Assembly: GCA_028554795.2 (NCBI GenBank)
Contig: CM068830.1
Location: forward strand, 115,190,714-115,254,713
Direction of reading: 5' to 3'
Source: Sinohyriopsis cumingii
Taxonomy: Eukaryota > Mollusca > Bivalvia > Unionida > Unionidae
Length of the DNA stretch: 64,000 nucleotides
Each line of letters opens with the position of its first letter. Positions within the stretch are counted from its first letter, which is position 1. The notes beneath the pieces are model-generated. The model saw only the letters and a program-made list of their open reading frames with translations. It was not told the DNA's origin and did no database searches. Made by a program: the position numbers and the translations under genes. Below, one piece after another: positions 11,990 to 26,039 of the stretch.

Positions 11990-12570
11990 AGACTTATAAG
12001 TTTAAATATTATGACTCTCGACTTACACAGTATTCAATAAAATCACTCACGACTTAATAAATTTGAATATGGTCACTCAAGACCTATACAAATTTGAATT
12101 TGGTCACTCACAACTTAAACAAATTTGAATATGGTCACTCAAGACCTACACAAATTTGAATACGGTCATTCACGACTTACACACATTTGTACACAATGAC
12201 TCACGGCTTACACAAATTTGAATATGGTCACTCACGACTTAGACAAATTTGAATTTGGTCACTCACGACTAACACAAATATGAATATGGTCACTCAGGAC
12301 CTACACAAATTGGAATACCGTCACTCACGACTTACACAAATTTGTATACAATGACTCACGACTTACACAAATTTGAATATGGTCACTCGCGACTTACCCA
12401 ATCTTCAATAATATGATTCATGACTTACACAAATATTAATATGGTCACTCAAGACTTACACAAATTTGAATATGGTTACTCAAGACCTACACAAATTTGA
12501 ATACGGTCACTCACAACTTACCCAATCTTCAGTAATATGATTCAGGACTTTCACAAATTTGAATATGATT
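11990..12570. repeat. Minisatellite, about 31-bp unit
   Basis: Units read GACTTACACAAATTTGAATA then TGGTCACTCAC, with variants GACCTACAC and CAATCTTCAATAATATGA. Around 18 diverged copies, non-coding. Confidence 0.85.
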
Positions 12571-12659
12571 GACAAAGTATTGCCTTCATTCGTTATCTTC
12601 GATCTGAATCACAGGGCGAACTTAATGAGCAATTTGACCTCAACGTATAAAATAAATAA

Positions 12660-13320
12660 AAATATTTGGATTGGTCATGAAATTAATTGAAGCCACGCAT
12701 TTCAAATCAATTTAAGTATATCAAATCAATTTAAGTATTTCAATTCAAGTCAGGCATCTCAAATCATTACAAGCATTTTAAATCATTTGAATTGTTTTAA
12801 ACCTAGCCAAGTGTTTCGTCTCAAGTCAAATCAAGCATTTCAAAATCAAGTTAAGTATTTCTAATCAATTTAAGTATTTCAAATCAAGTCAGGCATTTCA
12901 AATCAATACAAGCATTTTAAATCATTTGAATTGTTTTAAAATTAGCCAAGTGTTTCATTTCAAGTCAAATCAAGCATTCCAAATGAACTGTATTATTTCA
13001 AATTTCAATCAATTAAAGTTTTCAGATCAAATCAAACATTCCAAATCAATTCAAGCATTTCAAATCAATTAAGTATTTTAGATCAAATCCAGCATTTCAA
13101 ATAAATTGAAGTATTTCAAATCAATTCAAGCAAGTCATGTCAAATCATGCATTCCCAATCAATTCAAACATTCAAAAATATTTAAGCATTCCAAATCGAT
13201 TCAAGCAATTCATATCAAATCATGCATTTCAAATCAACTCAAACATTCCAACGAATTCAAGCATTCCAAGTCAATTCAAGCAAGTTTTATGAAATATGCA
13301 TTTCAAATGAATTCAAAGAT
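12660..13320. repeat. Degenerate AT-rich short-period repeat
   Basis: Irregular reiterations of TTTCAAATCAATTCAAGCA and close variants with a spacing near 20 bp. Frames such as KSIQASHVKSC are by-products of the repeat. Confidence 0.8.
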
Positions 13321-15439
<2,119 letters not shown>

Positions 15440-16200
15440 TAATAACATATATCTTATCTACTGAAGGCTGCATACATTCCGACCAGAAAACTAAAATATA
15501 GCCAATAACGTACGCCTACATTCCGTTTAAATAACAAAAATAGAGCCACTGACGTCTTTCTACATTCCGTCCAAACAACTAACATATATCCACTCACGTC
15601 TGCCTACATTCCGTCCAGACAACTAAAAATAGCCAATGACGGATGCTTACATTCTGTCCAGACAAATAACATATAGCCACTGACGTCTGCCTACATTCCT
15701 TATTTACTACTAACATATAGCCATTGACGTCTGCCTACATTCCTTCTTTACTACTAACATATAGTCATTGACGTCTGCCCACATTCGACCGATCCGGTGG
15801 CCTAGTGGTTAGAGCGTCCGCCTCGGATGCGGGAGGTCGTGGGTTCGATCCCCGGCCGAGTCGTACCAGAGACTTAAAAAATGGTACTAACAGCTGCCTC
15901 GCTTGGCGTTCAGCATTAAGAGGTTAGTGTTAGGACTGGTCGGCCTGGTGTCAGGATAATGTGACTGGGTGGGACATCATGCTACATGTCTGCGGCATGA
16001 TGCCCCTGTGCTAGACATCACTATAAACTGCCACACTGCAGACATCGTAGCGATATGACTGAAAAATTGTTAAAGCTACGTTAAAAATCAAAATCACATC
16101 ACATCACATCACTGCCCACACTCCGTCTAGAATAATAACATATAGCCACTGACGCCTGCCTACATTCCATCTTTACTAATAACATAGAGCCCTTTACATC
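15440..16200. repeat. Satellite-like array interrupted by a SINE
   Basis: Units of roughly 45 bp contain TACATTCCGTCCAGACAA, CTAACATATAGCC and ACTGACGTCTGCC. The array runs from about 15460 to 15786 and resumes at 16112 after a SINE insertion. Confidence 0.85.
15787..16111 (+). mobile_element. tRNA-derived SINE, family A, copy 1
   Basis: The head has a pol III A box (TGGCCTAGTGGTTAGAGCG) and a B box (GGTTCGATCCC) spaced as in a tRNA, then a shared body (GCTGCCTCGCTTGGCG, GACTGGTCGGCCTGGTGTCA, GACATCATGCTACATGTCTG) and a tail of ATCAC repeats. It sits inside a tandem array with a target duplication CTGCCCACATTC (15775-15786) / CTGCCCACACTC (16112-16123). Three more copies of the same family occur in the window (18188, 30618, 33218). 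Confidence 0.9.
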
Positions 16201-16369
16201 TAAATGACACAAAAGTAGTTTCGAGGATAACTACCTTTATCAAGAAACATATCAACAAAATAAAGGCTGTTAGTTTGTGATTGTAATGTCTATGTCATTA
16301 GAATGTGACGTATGTCTTTGAATGCAAAAAGCTAAAACTATTTAAGCCGAGTCCAACCGCAAACTACAC

Positions 16370-17650
16370 AGGATCAGATCTGTCATCACATAATCTGCAG
16401 ACAGATCTGTGTCTATGTAGCTTTTAGGAGTATTCATTAGAACACATACCAGACAGATCTGTGTCTATGTAGCCTTTAGGAGTACACATTATAATATATA
16501 ACATATACAGCTAGGTCTAAGTAGCTTTTATGAGTATTCATTAGAACACATAACATAATATATGTGTCTATGTAGCTTTTATGAGTATTTATTAGAACAC
16601 ATAACAGACAGATCTGTGTCTATGTAGGTTTTAAGAGCATTCATTATAACACATAACATACAAATCTGTGTCGATGTAATCTTTAGGAGTATTCATTAGA
16701 ACACATAACAAACAGATCTGTGTCTATTTAGCTTTTAAGAGTATTCATTATAACACATAACATACAAATCTGTGTCGATGTAATCTTTAGGAGTATTCAT
16801 TAGAACACATAACAGACAGATCTGTGTCTATTTAGCTTTGAGGAGTATTCATGAGAACACATAACATACAGATCTGTGTCTATATAGCTTTTAAGAGTAT
16901 TCATTAAAGCACATAACATACGTATCTGTGTCTATGTAGCTTTCATGAGTATTCATTAGAACACATAACATACAGATCTGTGTCTATGAAGTCTTTAGGA
17001 GTATTCATTAGAACATATAACAGACATGTCTGTGTTTATGTAGCTGTAAGGAGTATAAATTAGAACACATAACAGACATATCTGTGTCTATGTAGCCTTT
17101 AGGAGTTACCATTAGAACACATATCAGACAGGTCTGTGTATATGTAGCCTTTAGGATTATTCATTAGAACGCATAACATACAGCTTTATGTCTATTTAGA
17201 CGTGAAGAGTATTCACTAGAACACATAACATACAGATATATGTCTATGTAATCTTTAGGAATATTGATTAGAACACATGACATACAGATCTGTGGTTTCG
17301 TAGCCGTTAAGAATATTTATTAGAACACATAACAGACAGAGCTGTGTCTATGTAATCTTCAGGAGTATTCATTAGAATGCATAACAGACAGATCTGTGTC
17401 TATGTAGCCTTTAGGAGTATTCACGAGAACACATAACATACAGATCTGTGTCTATATAGCTTTTAAGAGTATTCATTAAAAAACATACCAGATAGATCTG
17501 TGTCTATTTAGCCTTTAGGGGTATTCATCAGAACACATAACAGACAGGTCTGTGTCTATGTAGCCGTTAAGAATATTCATTAGTACACATAACAGACAGA
17601 TCAGTGGCTATTTAGCTTTTAGGAGTATTCATTAGAACACATTACATATA
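16370..17650. repeat. Minisatellite, about 52-bp unit, 24 or so copies
   Basis: Units contain ACAGATCTGTGTCTATGTAG, CTTTTAGGAGTATTCATTAG and AACACATAACA. The AGATCTGT core is palindromic. Copies differ by substitutions and small indels. Confidence 0.9.
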
Positions 17651-18187
17651 TTCTCACCTGCGACACATTACGCGACAGAATATCGTGATTTGTGATGTTT
17701 TCAGTTTAACTCGATTTGTATCATATGATATACCTATTATGTACCATATATATCTATTATATACTTTTATATATCTATTATATATCTATTATATACTTTT
17801 TATGTACCTATTACCTATCATATATACAAACTGTATCGTGTTTTGTTAATAACTGACTACAGTCCATGAAATGAATTAGTAATCTAAAACAGGATTCCAA
17901 TCTTTTTCACACAGTTTTTGAAATTTTTTTATTGTCTGATTTACATCAACCATACACATCTTCAAAAGAGACGGCACATAGACTTTAATGAGTTTTATAT
18001 TTACAGACAATTTATTTAGTTATATTCGTTTATTATTTACAAACACTATAGTTATCGTAATAGAATCTTATTTTTTACAAACACTATATTTATCGTATTA
18101 GGGTCGTATTACTTATAGACACTATAGTTATCATATTAGAATCAATTATTTATAGACGCTATACTGAATTATCACATAAGAGTACCA
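17651..18187. repeat. AT-rich simple DNA and start of a 42-45 bp array
   Basis: 17735-17830 holds TATATCTATTATATAC-type simple sequence. From about 18030, units with TTATTTATAGACACTATA and GTTATCATATTAGA begin; they continue at 18505-18855 past a SINE. Confidence 0.75.
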
Positions 18188-18500
18188 CGCCGGTGGCCTA
18201 GTGGTTAGAGCATCCGCGTTGGATGCGAGAGGTCGTGGGTTCGATTCCCGGCCGAGTTTACCAAAGACTTATAAAGATGGTTCTAACAGCTGCCTCGCTT
18301 GGCGCTCAGCATTGATGTTAGCGTTAGGACTGGTCGGCCTGGTGTCAGGATAATGTGACTGGGTGGTACATCATGCTACATGTCTGTGGTATGATGCCCC
18401 AGTGCTAGACATCACTGTAAACTGCCACACTGCAGACATTGTAGCGACATGACTGAAATTTTTTTAAAGCTACGTTAAAAATCCAAATCACACACACATC
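18188..18500 (+). mobile_element. tRNA-derived SINE, family A, copy 2
   Basis: Same A box, B box (GGTTCGATTCCC), body and CACACACATCA-type tail as the copy at 15787. It too lies inside a tandem array. Probable target duplication: ATCACATAAGAGT before and ATCATATAACAGT after. Confidence 0.88.
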
Positions 18501-18854
18501 ATATAACAGTCTTATTATTTATAGACACTATACTTAATTATCATAAAAGAGTCCTATTATTTATATACACTATATTTATCATCATCGATTGTAATTTTTT
18601 ATAGACACCATACTTCATTGTCATATCAGTCTTTTTTATTTACAAACACCATATTTGTCATATAAGAGTCCTATTATTTATATACACTATCTTTATCATA
18701 TTAGAGTCTAATTATTTATAGACACTATAGTTATCAATAGTTATCCAAATAGAGTCTACTTATTTGTTGACACTATACTTTTACATCATATTAGAGTCTC
18801 ATTATTGATTGACACTATAGCGTCTTACTCTTTATTATACTTAACTATCATATA
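18501..18854. repeat. Continuation of the 42-45 bp array after the SINE
   Basis: Units with AGAGTCTTATTATTTATAGA and CACTATACTTAATTATCATA resume directly after the SINE tail and end at the candidate DNA transposon at 18855. Confidence 0.8.
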
Positions 18855-19617
18855 GGCGCTTTACGAAAATATGGCTATGACGTAACAAGATTACAGCCAG
18901 ATCTCCGCCACAGGTACAGTCTGGTACAGTCTCGCGAGAGAAGATGCATTTCCCCGTTACAAAATACATAATGATGCATCAACCTTAGAAATACATACTA
19001 TCGGAGGGTGTTCAGTTTTTAATATCATGCGTATCACTGATGAAGAGTATAAAAAAAATAATAGTGGAAAATTGAGATTTTATTTACGCGCGCAGATGTC
19101 ATGTAAATGGACGATTTGCACGATGTTGCCATCTTCAGCAGTGATTATGAAAATGGGGATTAAATAATTTGGCGACCATTGTTTATTGCATGATGCCAGA
19201 TTTATTTTCAGGAATGAAAATAAATCTTCTAGAACTCCTTCCTCGACCCGTGAAGTGAGTCGGTGTATTTTAAATCGCTAAATAGCTTACACGGGAAATT
19301 GACAAATCAAAATATACCCCTTTCTGAATCTCAAGAAAAGCTCGTAAATGGAAGAGATTTACATCGTATTTATATTTGTCGTATTTAATTTTCATACAAT
19401 AGTACCCTTCGTAAAGGATCACTTGTACACTCAATTTTGACAAAGTCAATAAAATATGACGGACTTGGATTTTTCTCAAATCAGAGCAAGAGTACTTTGT
19501 TTCTCAAAACTATTTTGATGGTCGCCTTCTTCATCAAACATAGCCCTCACAAAAGTAAAGGGTTGATCCACCCTAGATGTAACGCAATGACGTCACAACA
19601 TCGTATCCTAAAGCACC
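18855..19617. mobile_element. Candidate non-autonomous DNA transposon
   Basis: GGCGCTTTACGAAAATATGG at 18855 and the end of the block near 19617 (reverse complement GGTGCTTTAGGATACGATG) form an imperfect terminal inverted repeat, and both are followed inward by TGACGT. The 763-bp interior has only short frames. No clear target duplication was found, so this is tentative. Confidence 0.4.
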
Positions 19618-20816
19618 CATTAACGTCATTTTAACCTCTTCTAGGCTTATTAGTGTTACTAAAATGTTTATGTCTATTGTTGTCTTCATATGATGCTCAT
19701 TACGAAATAACCAATTAGTTATGTGATATAATTAGTATTTATTCAATAGCAACCAACTGCTAAATAAATGCACATCACAAATTCAACTTGTAGTGTCAGT
19801 TTACTCTCTTGATTTCATCATGTTTGTATCTCCTGTACTGCAAATGAATGTACTGCTGGATTAAGATGCACTAGGAATGCAGGCATTTCTCCAATGTCTC
19901 CAATATACTTTGGCTCCTGATCCAAGGTATACAGTAATAATATCGTGATCGAACTTTGCAAAATAGATCAAAAACTTTTCGCAAGTCAATTGTTCAGAGT
20001 CGGGTCCAGATACCGTTTCAACGACTTTTCAAAGAACAGCGAAAACTGTACAAGAAGTATATTTTCTTAACAAGCTTAAATTTTCTCCAAACGTTACTTT
20101 GTTTCTCACAGCATAACTAGGTAAAACCAAACAAAGCAAAACGAACAACATAATTAAATGAAACAGGGCTATGCTATTCCATGTAGTTATTACAGGCATG
20201 GCGTCTTTTATTCACCCAATTCCACCCATTGTTATTTGGTTAATCATTGCGTTTTTAATAAACAAAATCTGAATATAAAAAATGATTTACTTTTATTCAT
20301 TACTGTGTTAATATTCGTGCAGATAAATTCAAGGATTTCTGAAAAAATGCTAGGAATTCCTTCCCATATGGCGGCGTTTCAGTGCCAAAAGCAACCTTTT
20401 TCAAAACACAGAGTATTCAAGATCAGTTTCAACATTTTTTAAGGATGTACAAACAATGAAATAAGATTGGGTAGACTGTGTTGACATTTGTAAATGGTGC
20501 TTATCGGAGGTTTTCTGCCAAGAACACGGTATATATTTCAATGACAAGATGTAGATGATGAAACCAGTCATTCCTTGTCATTTTATATCATATTACCCAA
20601 AGAATTTCTTTCCAAAAAAAAATTGAATATGCTTGTTCATTTAAAAATGCATTTAAAATTACATGAATATATTTATGATATCTCATCAGTAACAGAAACC
20701 ACCGAAAGTACATTGTATCATTAACCGCTTCCTCACCTTCAAGCTGAAACTCTGGACGTTGAAAGCTGTTAGCCTGGCCTTCATAATTCACGTATATGTC
20801 TTGATTGTCATAAGCA
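19618..20816. other. Intergenic DNA, no supported gene
   Basis: A 94-codon plus-strand frame at 20158-20442 has no recognisable motif and no promoter or splice context; I do not call it a gene. Confidence 0.45.
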
Positions 20817-21240
20817 TCTCCATCGGATCGTCTGAAACTGAGAACAAATTGACATGGGATCGTCTGAAACTGAGAACAAATTGACATGGGATCGTCTGAA
20901 ACTGAGCACTGACATGGGATCGTCTGAAACTGAGAACAAATTGACATGGGATCGTCTGAAACTGAGAACAAATTGACATGGGATCGTCTGAAACTGAGAA
21001 CAAATTGACATGGGATTCACAGAGACAGAGAAAACCATTGGCATCAGATTGTCTGAAGCTGAGTACAAACTGACATCGGATTCTCTGAAACTGAGAAAAA
21101 ATCGACATCGAATTGTCTAAAAATGAAAACAAATTGACATGGAATTGCCAGAAACTGAACAAATTGACACCGGATTGTCTGAATCCGAAAACAAATTGAC
21201 TTCGGATCACTTGAAATTGAGCACAAATTGACAATTACAG
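20817..21240. repeat. Minisatellite, about 32-bp unit
   Basis: Units read ATCGTCTGAAACTGAGAACA then AATTGACATGGG. They are nearly identical at 20820-21010 and diverged further right. Minus-strand frames of SICSQFQTIPCQFVLS type are artefacts of the array. Confidence 0.92.
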
Positions 21241-21279
21241 TCAGAAACAAATGCAGTCAGTAGATGAAGAGAACTAAAC

Positions 21280-21445
21280 GTTTGGCCTGAAACAGAGAAT
21301 TTTTTTATAAAAAAAAAATACAGCGGGAACAACGTAACCAGGACATGAAATGTGCCTAACGTTTGGCTTGAAACACAGAAGAACAAAAATGACAAATACA
21401 GTGGGAACAACGTAACCAGGACATGAAATGTGCCAAACATTTTGG
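21280..21445. repeat. Two-copy direct repeat, about 80 bp
   Basis: GGGAACAACGTAACCAGGAC followed by ATGAAATGTGCC occurs at about 21323 and 21412, each preceded by ACGTTTGGC(C/T)TGAAACA. Confidence 0.85.
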
Positions 21446-21644
21446 TCTGATTGGGAAGTAAGGCAGAAGCACAGTATCAGAGTCATCGTTAGATGGCTAA
21501 ACTCGATTCAATGTGACCGCATCGGACCGTGACCAAAAAGCTATACTTCTCCACAGTGTATCGTATACTGGAAATCACTGCATCTGGCGGATAATATGTT
21601 TTGAAGCAGAAATCTAAAGGGAACTGTCGCAGCTAATAATAAAT

Positions 21645-21731
<87 letters not shown>
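21645..21731. repeat. (TA)n microsatellite
   Basis: Uninterrupted TA dinucleotides ending TATATGTGTCC. Confidence 0.97.
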
Positions 21732-21735
<4 letters not shown>

Positions 21736-22047
21736 CCTGTCATCAAGATGATGACATATCTAATGCCTGTTGAATGAACTTATTGCATGCACACGCTGTT
21801 ATGTAGGAATCCTTGTCTGAATTGATTACATATTTGTCGTATCTTCATCCTGGCAATGTGTCAAGAGGCAAAACTTGAGTAACTATAATTGTTATTGACA
21901 GACGACATGACGAGTGAATTATTGTGACAATTATCAAAGTCTGATCGCTATTTGTTTTGAACGGTAACTACAGCATGACGCTCATTAATTTACACAAAAC
22001 TCAAATTTCAGAGACATCTAATTAACGCCATTGTTACACTGTCCAAT

Positions 22048-22260
22048 GGGAACTCGGATAGCCGAGTGATATCAGGCGCTTGCCTTAACAGATCAATGAC
22101 ATCTCACCTCTGTCAGCGCGGGTTTGATTCTCGACCTCAGCCATCTCGGGTACATGAGATAGCTTGCCAGTAGTTTCCCGTGGGTCGGGGTGGCTTCTCG
22201 GGTACTTCCTCTTCAAAATATACAGGCTGCATTTATAACAATCATATGTACTCTACTAAA
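22048..22260 (+). mobile_element. tRNA-derived SINE relic (type C)
   Basis: An A-box-like GATAGCCGAGTGATATCAGG and a B-box-like GGGTTTGATTCTCG, followed by AGCTTGCCAGTAGTTTCCCG and GTGGGTCGGGGTGGCTTCTC. The AGCTTGCCAGTAG segment is shared with the type B SINEs at 27960 and 31193, so the bodies are related. Confidence 0.7.
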
Positions 22261-23351
22261 ATGTACACACATTATATATAGTAAGTGTGCATCTTTGTGG
22301 AAATCTAAAGCAGCTGAAGGCGACCTTATCAAGAGTGGCGTCAGTGGTAAATTGTGATTGAGGTGATTTTCAATGTAACGGTTGATTCACAAAAGCGAGA
22401 CATGAAGTAATTTTGTACAATTCAAGCGAGAAGGCATCACATCTCTTGATACTAAGAAACCGTGAACCATGAAGCATGCTTTTCAGCTAAAATGTGCTTA
22501 TTAATGTGTTTGGGTTTATACGAGTATTGTCTTGCTGGCCTTCTAGGGGTAACGATATGCATGAACAGAAACGTATTTGGGGACAGATGCATGTTCCTGT
22601 CACTCCTATGCAGTACACATAAATCCACAGCCACAAAATTGCATTTAATATAAATATTTCATAAACAAGTCATTTCACTGGTTAGAAGTCGATCATGTGA
22701 TCACGATACTGAGAATTTAGTTTCTGCAGAATAGCTTCACTAAGGACACATAATGTACCTTTTAATGTACGAACCTTTATATTAATGACAACCTGAATTC
22801 ATCATTTTTCTGTCATTCTGCTATTTGAAGGAGTTGACCCCAATCGTCTATCCGTCTGTCTACCTTTCCGCAATATTACCTAGCGCTGTTTTTTAAAAAA
22901 TAAGCATAACATGTTCCTACAGATAAGACCTTGAACGAATTAGAGCTATAATATTCTACGTTGTGATTTAGAAGAGTCTATGGCGACTTCCGATTTCCTG
23001 TCATAATCTCTTTGGTTTATGCAGTATTGTTTTCTCCATATTTGGCGTGTATCTTTATACTTATCGGACCTTCAACGAGTTGCATTTACGGTATTCCATG
23101 TCATCATAATGGAGTTTTTGGCCTTTAAACATACATTCACCAAACATTGTTATCCAACTCAGATTCTTCTATTAAAGACCTTATCGATCAAAGGTATGTG
23201 AGGTTATTTGCAATTCATATTTGCCTCCTCATTCAGCAGAATGTAATCAATAGGATGGTTAAAAATTAGGAGTAATCACCCATATAATTTGCTTCCTGCA
23301 ATCCGTTTAATACCTCCCTTTCTTTGATCACGAGAAAGGTAATTACTGTTA
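22261..23351. other. Intergenic DNA, nothing recognised
   Basis: Short frames only; no motif, RNA gene or inverted repeat recognised. Confidence 0.4.
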
Positions 23352-24072
23352 CAGCTATCGGTGACCATGGGTATGGACACAACTGTGGTAATGGTGACCA
23401 TGGGTATGGACAAAACTGTGCTAATGGTATCCATGGGTATGGACACAACTGTGCTAATGGTGACCATGGGTATGGACACAACTGTGCTAATGGTATCCAT
23501 GGGTATGGACACAACTGTGCTAATGGTGACCATGGGTATGGACACAACTGTGCTAATGGTGACCATGACTATGGACACAACTGTGCTAATGGTATCCATG
23601 GGTATGGACACAACTGTGCTAATGGTGACCATGGCTATGGACACAACTGTGCTAATGGGGAACATGGCTATGGACACAACTGTGCAAATGGTGACCATGG
23701 CTATAGACACAACTGTGTTAATGGTGACCATTGCTATGGACACAACTGTGCTAATGGTGACCATGGCTATGGACACAACTATGTTAATGGTGAGCATGGC
23801 TATAGACACAACTGTGCTAATGGTGACCATGACTATGGACACAACTGTGCTAATGGTAACCATGAGTATGGACACAACTGTGCTAATGGTGACTATGGCT
23901 ATGGACACAACTGTGCAAATGGTGACCATGGCTATAGATACAACTGTGCTAATGGTGACCATGGCTATGGACACAACTGTGCTAATGGTGACCATGGCTA
24001 TGGACACAACTGTGCTAATGGTGACCATGGCTATGGACACATCTGTGCTAATGATATTGTTGAAATTAAGTA
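23352..24072 (+). repeat. 33-bp minisatellite open in three frames (Gly/His/Asn/Cys-rich repeat)
   Basis: About 21 copies of a 33-bp unit built from ATGGTGACCATGGGTATGGA and CACAACTGTGCTA. Because 33 is a multiple of three, each frame gives an 11-residue repeat. One plus frame (23324-24073) reads NGDHGYGHNCA, another (23361-24155) reads MVTMGMDTTVL, and the minus strand reads VTISTVVSIAM. No frame has a signal peptide, flanking domain or splice evidence. Substitutions between copies fall at amino-acid-changing as well as silent sites (for example GAC/ATC, GGG/GAC/TGC), so I see no sign of purifying selection and treat it as a repeat, though a repetitive protein cannot be excluded. Confidence 0.8.
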
Positions 24073-25485
24073 ACATGTCCGCTACCAGTCTAAATTCTTA
24101 TATACACAATGCTAGTACATGCATTACAGGTTTTACTCTTGTCAGGTGGCATTAAAAGTAGGAAGAATAATTTTTTGTTATTGAGTTTTGTCCGAGTTAC
24201 TAAAGGGCTTCTTTGGAAACGTTCCTCTTTATATAGAAGACATTAGTTTAATACGAATCAATGCATAGTTCGAGTACACGAGGTTCATATAACCAAATAT
24301 TGCAATCAAATGCATATTATTATGTTTGACAAAAACGTTAATATACGTTATTATTATTTGCTAATTTTTCCCCCGTTAACTTTACATTGTCAGAAGCGTG
24401 CAGTATTACCCGATACTGAACCCGCGCGTCAATATGCATATAGCATTCACGTGCATAAAGAAACTACTTTTTTCTATAGTAAACAAACATTGGGCGCAGA
24501 CGCCAGTACTTTTGATTTGTAAACAAATCATGTACACTAGCGTAAGAGGCGCTTTACGTTGTAATTGTTTAAGTTTAAATTTGTTTCTGAATGAACTAAA
24601 ACAGATGTTTCGTGGACTGCCACATACCATCTGCATTGGCACATTCCGCGTTGATACAATGTTTCGGATTTATGCTAGCTACAGTATACAACAGACGCAA
24701 GAAAGGGTCCTTACAAATAAGATAGAAGTGACAAGTCATCTATCGTCTTCTTTAGCTGGTGATATGAATGGCAAAAAATTATACTTACAGTTTTACATCC
24801 TGAATTTCCTAAAATGTAGTTTCTTAATTCTGCAAATCCAAATTACATGAGCCATGTCATAGGTTCTCAATTATGATTACACATGTCGAAATTGTACTGT
24901 ATTTTCGATGATAAGTGCAATTACCTCCTCCTTACTGCATTCAAAATGAAATAAGCATTACATTCCATAGCGCATTTTTGATAATTGCAAATTGGAAGGC
25001 GTCATATATTCCCCATATTATGATTTTAAAGATTCAGTGACAGAAACAGAAACCCATTTGCAGATGTCACCACGCTTCACCCTATCTTATTCAATCCCAT
25101 GTTTTCCATGTGGAATTGTCACATGAAAATCCAGTAAATAATCACGAAACTTCGTAAAATCGAAAAACATACCAAAATCTATTCATTCCAGATCAAATGG
25201 AAAAGTTGTTGCAATGCATATTCATTCACAATATCACTCCAAATTTCAATTTTAACTAGACACGCCATTTGCTTTCGAAACTTATGTCGAGCGCGCGACT
25301 AAGTTAAAATTTATCTGGGCAGAGTTATGTGCGCAGTAATAATGTTGTTGTTGTGTAATGATGAATATGGGCTTGTGTATTTAGTTTGGAATGCGGTACA
25401 CATTCGGTTACTTTGTTTCGTGTAGTGTATTTTGTTAATATAATTAAGCATTAGGTAGAATTTAAAAAATTCGCATATAATAAAA
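24073..25485. other. Intergenic DNA, no supported gene
   Basis: A 150-codon plus frame (24398-24850) has no recognisable domain. Base composition is like the surrounding non-coding DNA. Confidence 0.45.
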
Positions 25486-25600
25486 AGGTTACTGCATTGG
25501 TATGGGAAAATATGAACTCGTTTTGTCGGATGGATATACTGCACTTCCAAGGTCCATTCGAAAAATTCGTTCATATTTTCCCATACAAATGCAGTAACCT
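25486..25600. mobile_element. Foldback element with 32-bp inverted repeats
   Basis: The arm at 25486-25517 starts AGGTTACTGCATTGGTATGG and the arm at 25569-25600 is its reverse complement with one mismatch. They flank a 51-bp loop. It could be a tiny MITE; no clear target duplication. Confidence 0.7.
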
Positions 25601-26039
25601 ATAATTATCTAATCGATCTCATATTGACAGTCAAACTACCTTTACAGTTACAGGCAAGTCGCTCTTAATCTACATGATTTTCTTTTATCACACATATAAT
25701 TTTCCCACCGCAAATCGTGTCAAAATAGTCTAATGTCTTGACAGCATTATCGTGTGTGCGTGCCTGTGTGTGTTCTTAGTTTAATTATGAAACATACTTC
25801 TAAAGCCATAATACAAATAGTTTGCATAAATCAGTTGAAGTTAACGATCACTGGTGAATGAAAAATATAAAGGAAACATACCTGGCATTTGTTTCACAGT
25901 TGTTATCTGCAATGACATCTGCAAAAACGAGGAAAAACAATTCACACTTTGAAATACTCTACCCGACTATACAAGCCCTGAGTAGTATACACTACGACTA
26001 TATGGTATTAAAATAGGTAACATAAAAGAGTGAGAGGCA

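Noticed and set aside
15787..15860. Functional tRNA gene
   Set aside because: A and B boxes are those of a SINE head; the same head plus a 250-bp body recurs four times with target duplications.
20588..21486. Minus-strand ORFs of up to 148 codons rich in FSVSDDPMSICSQ
   Set aside because: They arise from the 32-bp minisatellite and the adjacent two-copy repeat.
24398..24850. 150-codon plus-strand ORF
   Set aside because: No recognisable domain, AT-rich composition like the flanks, no splice or promoter context.
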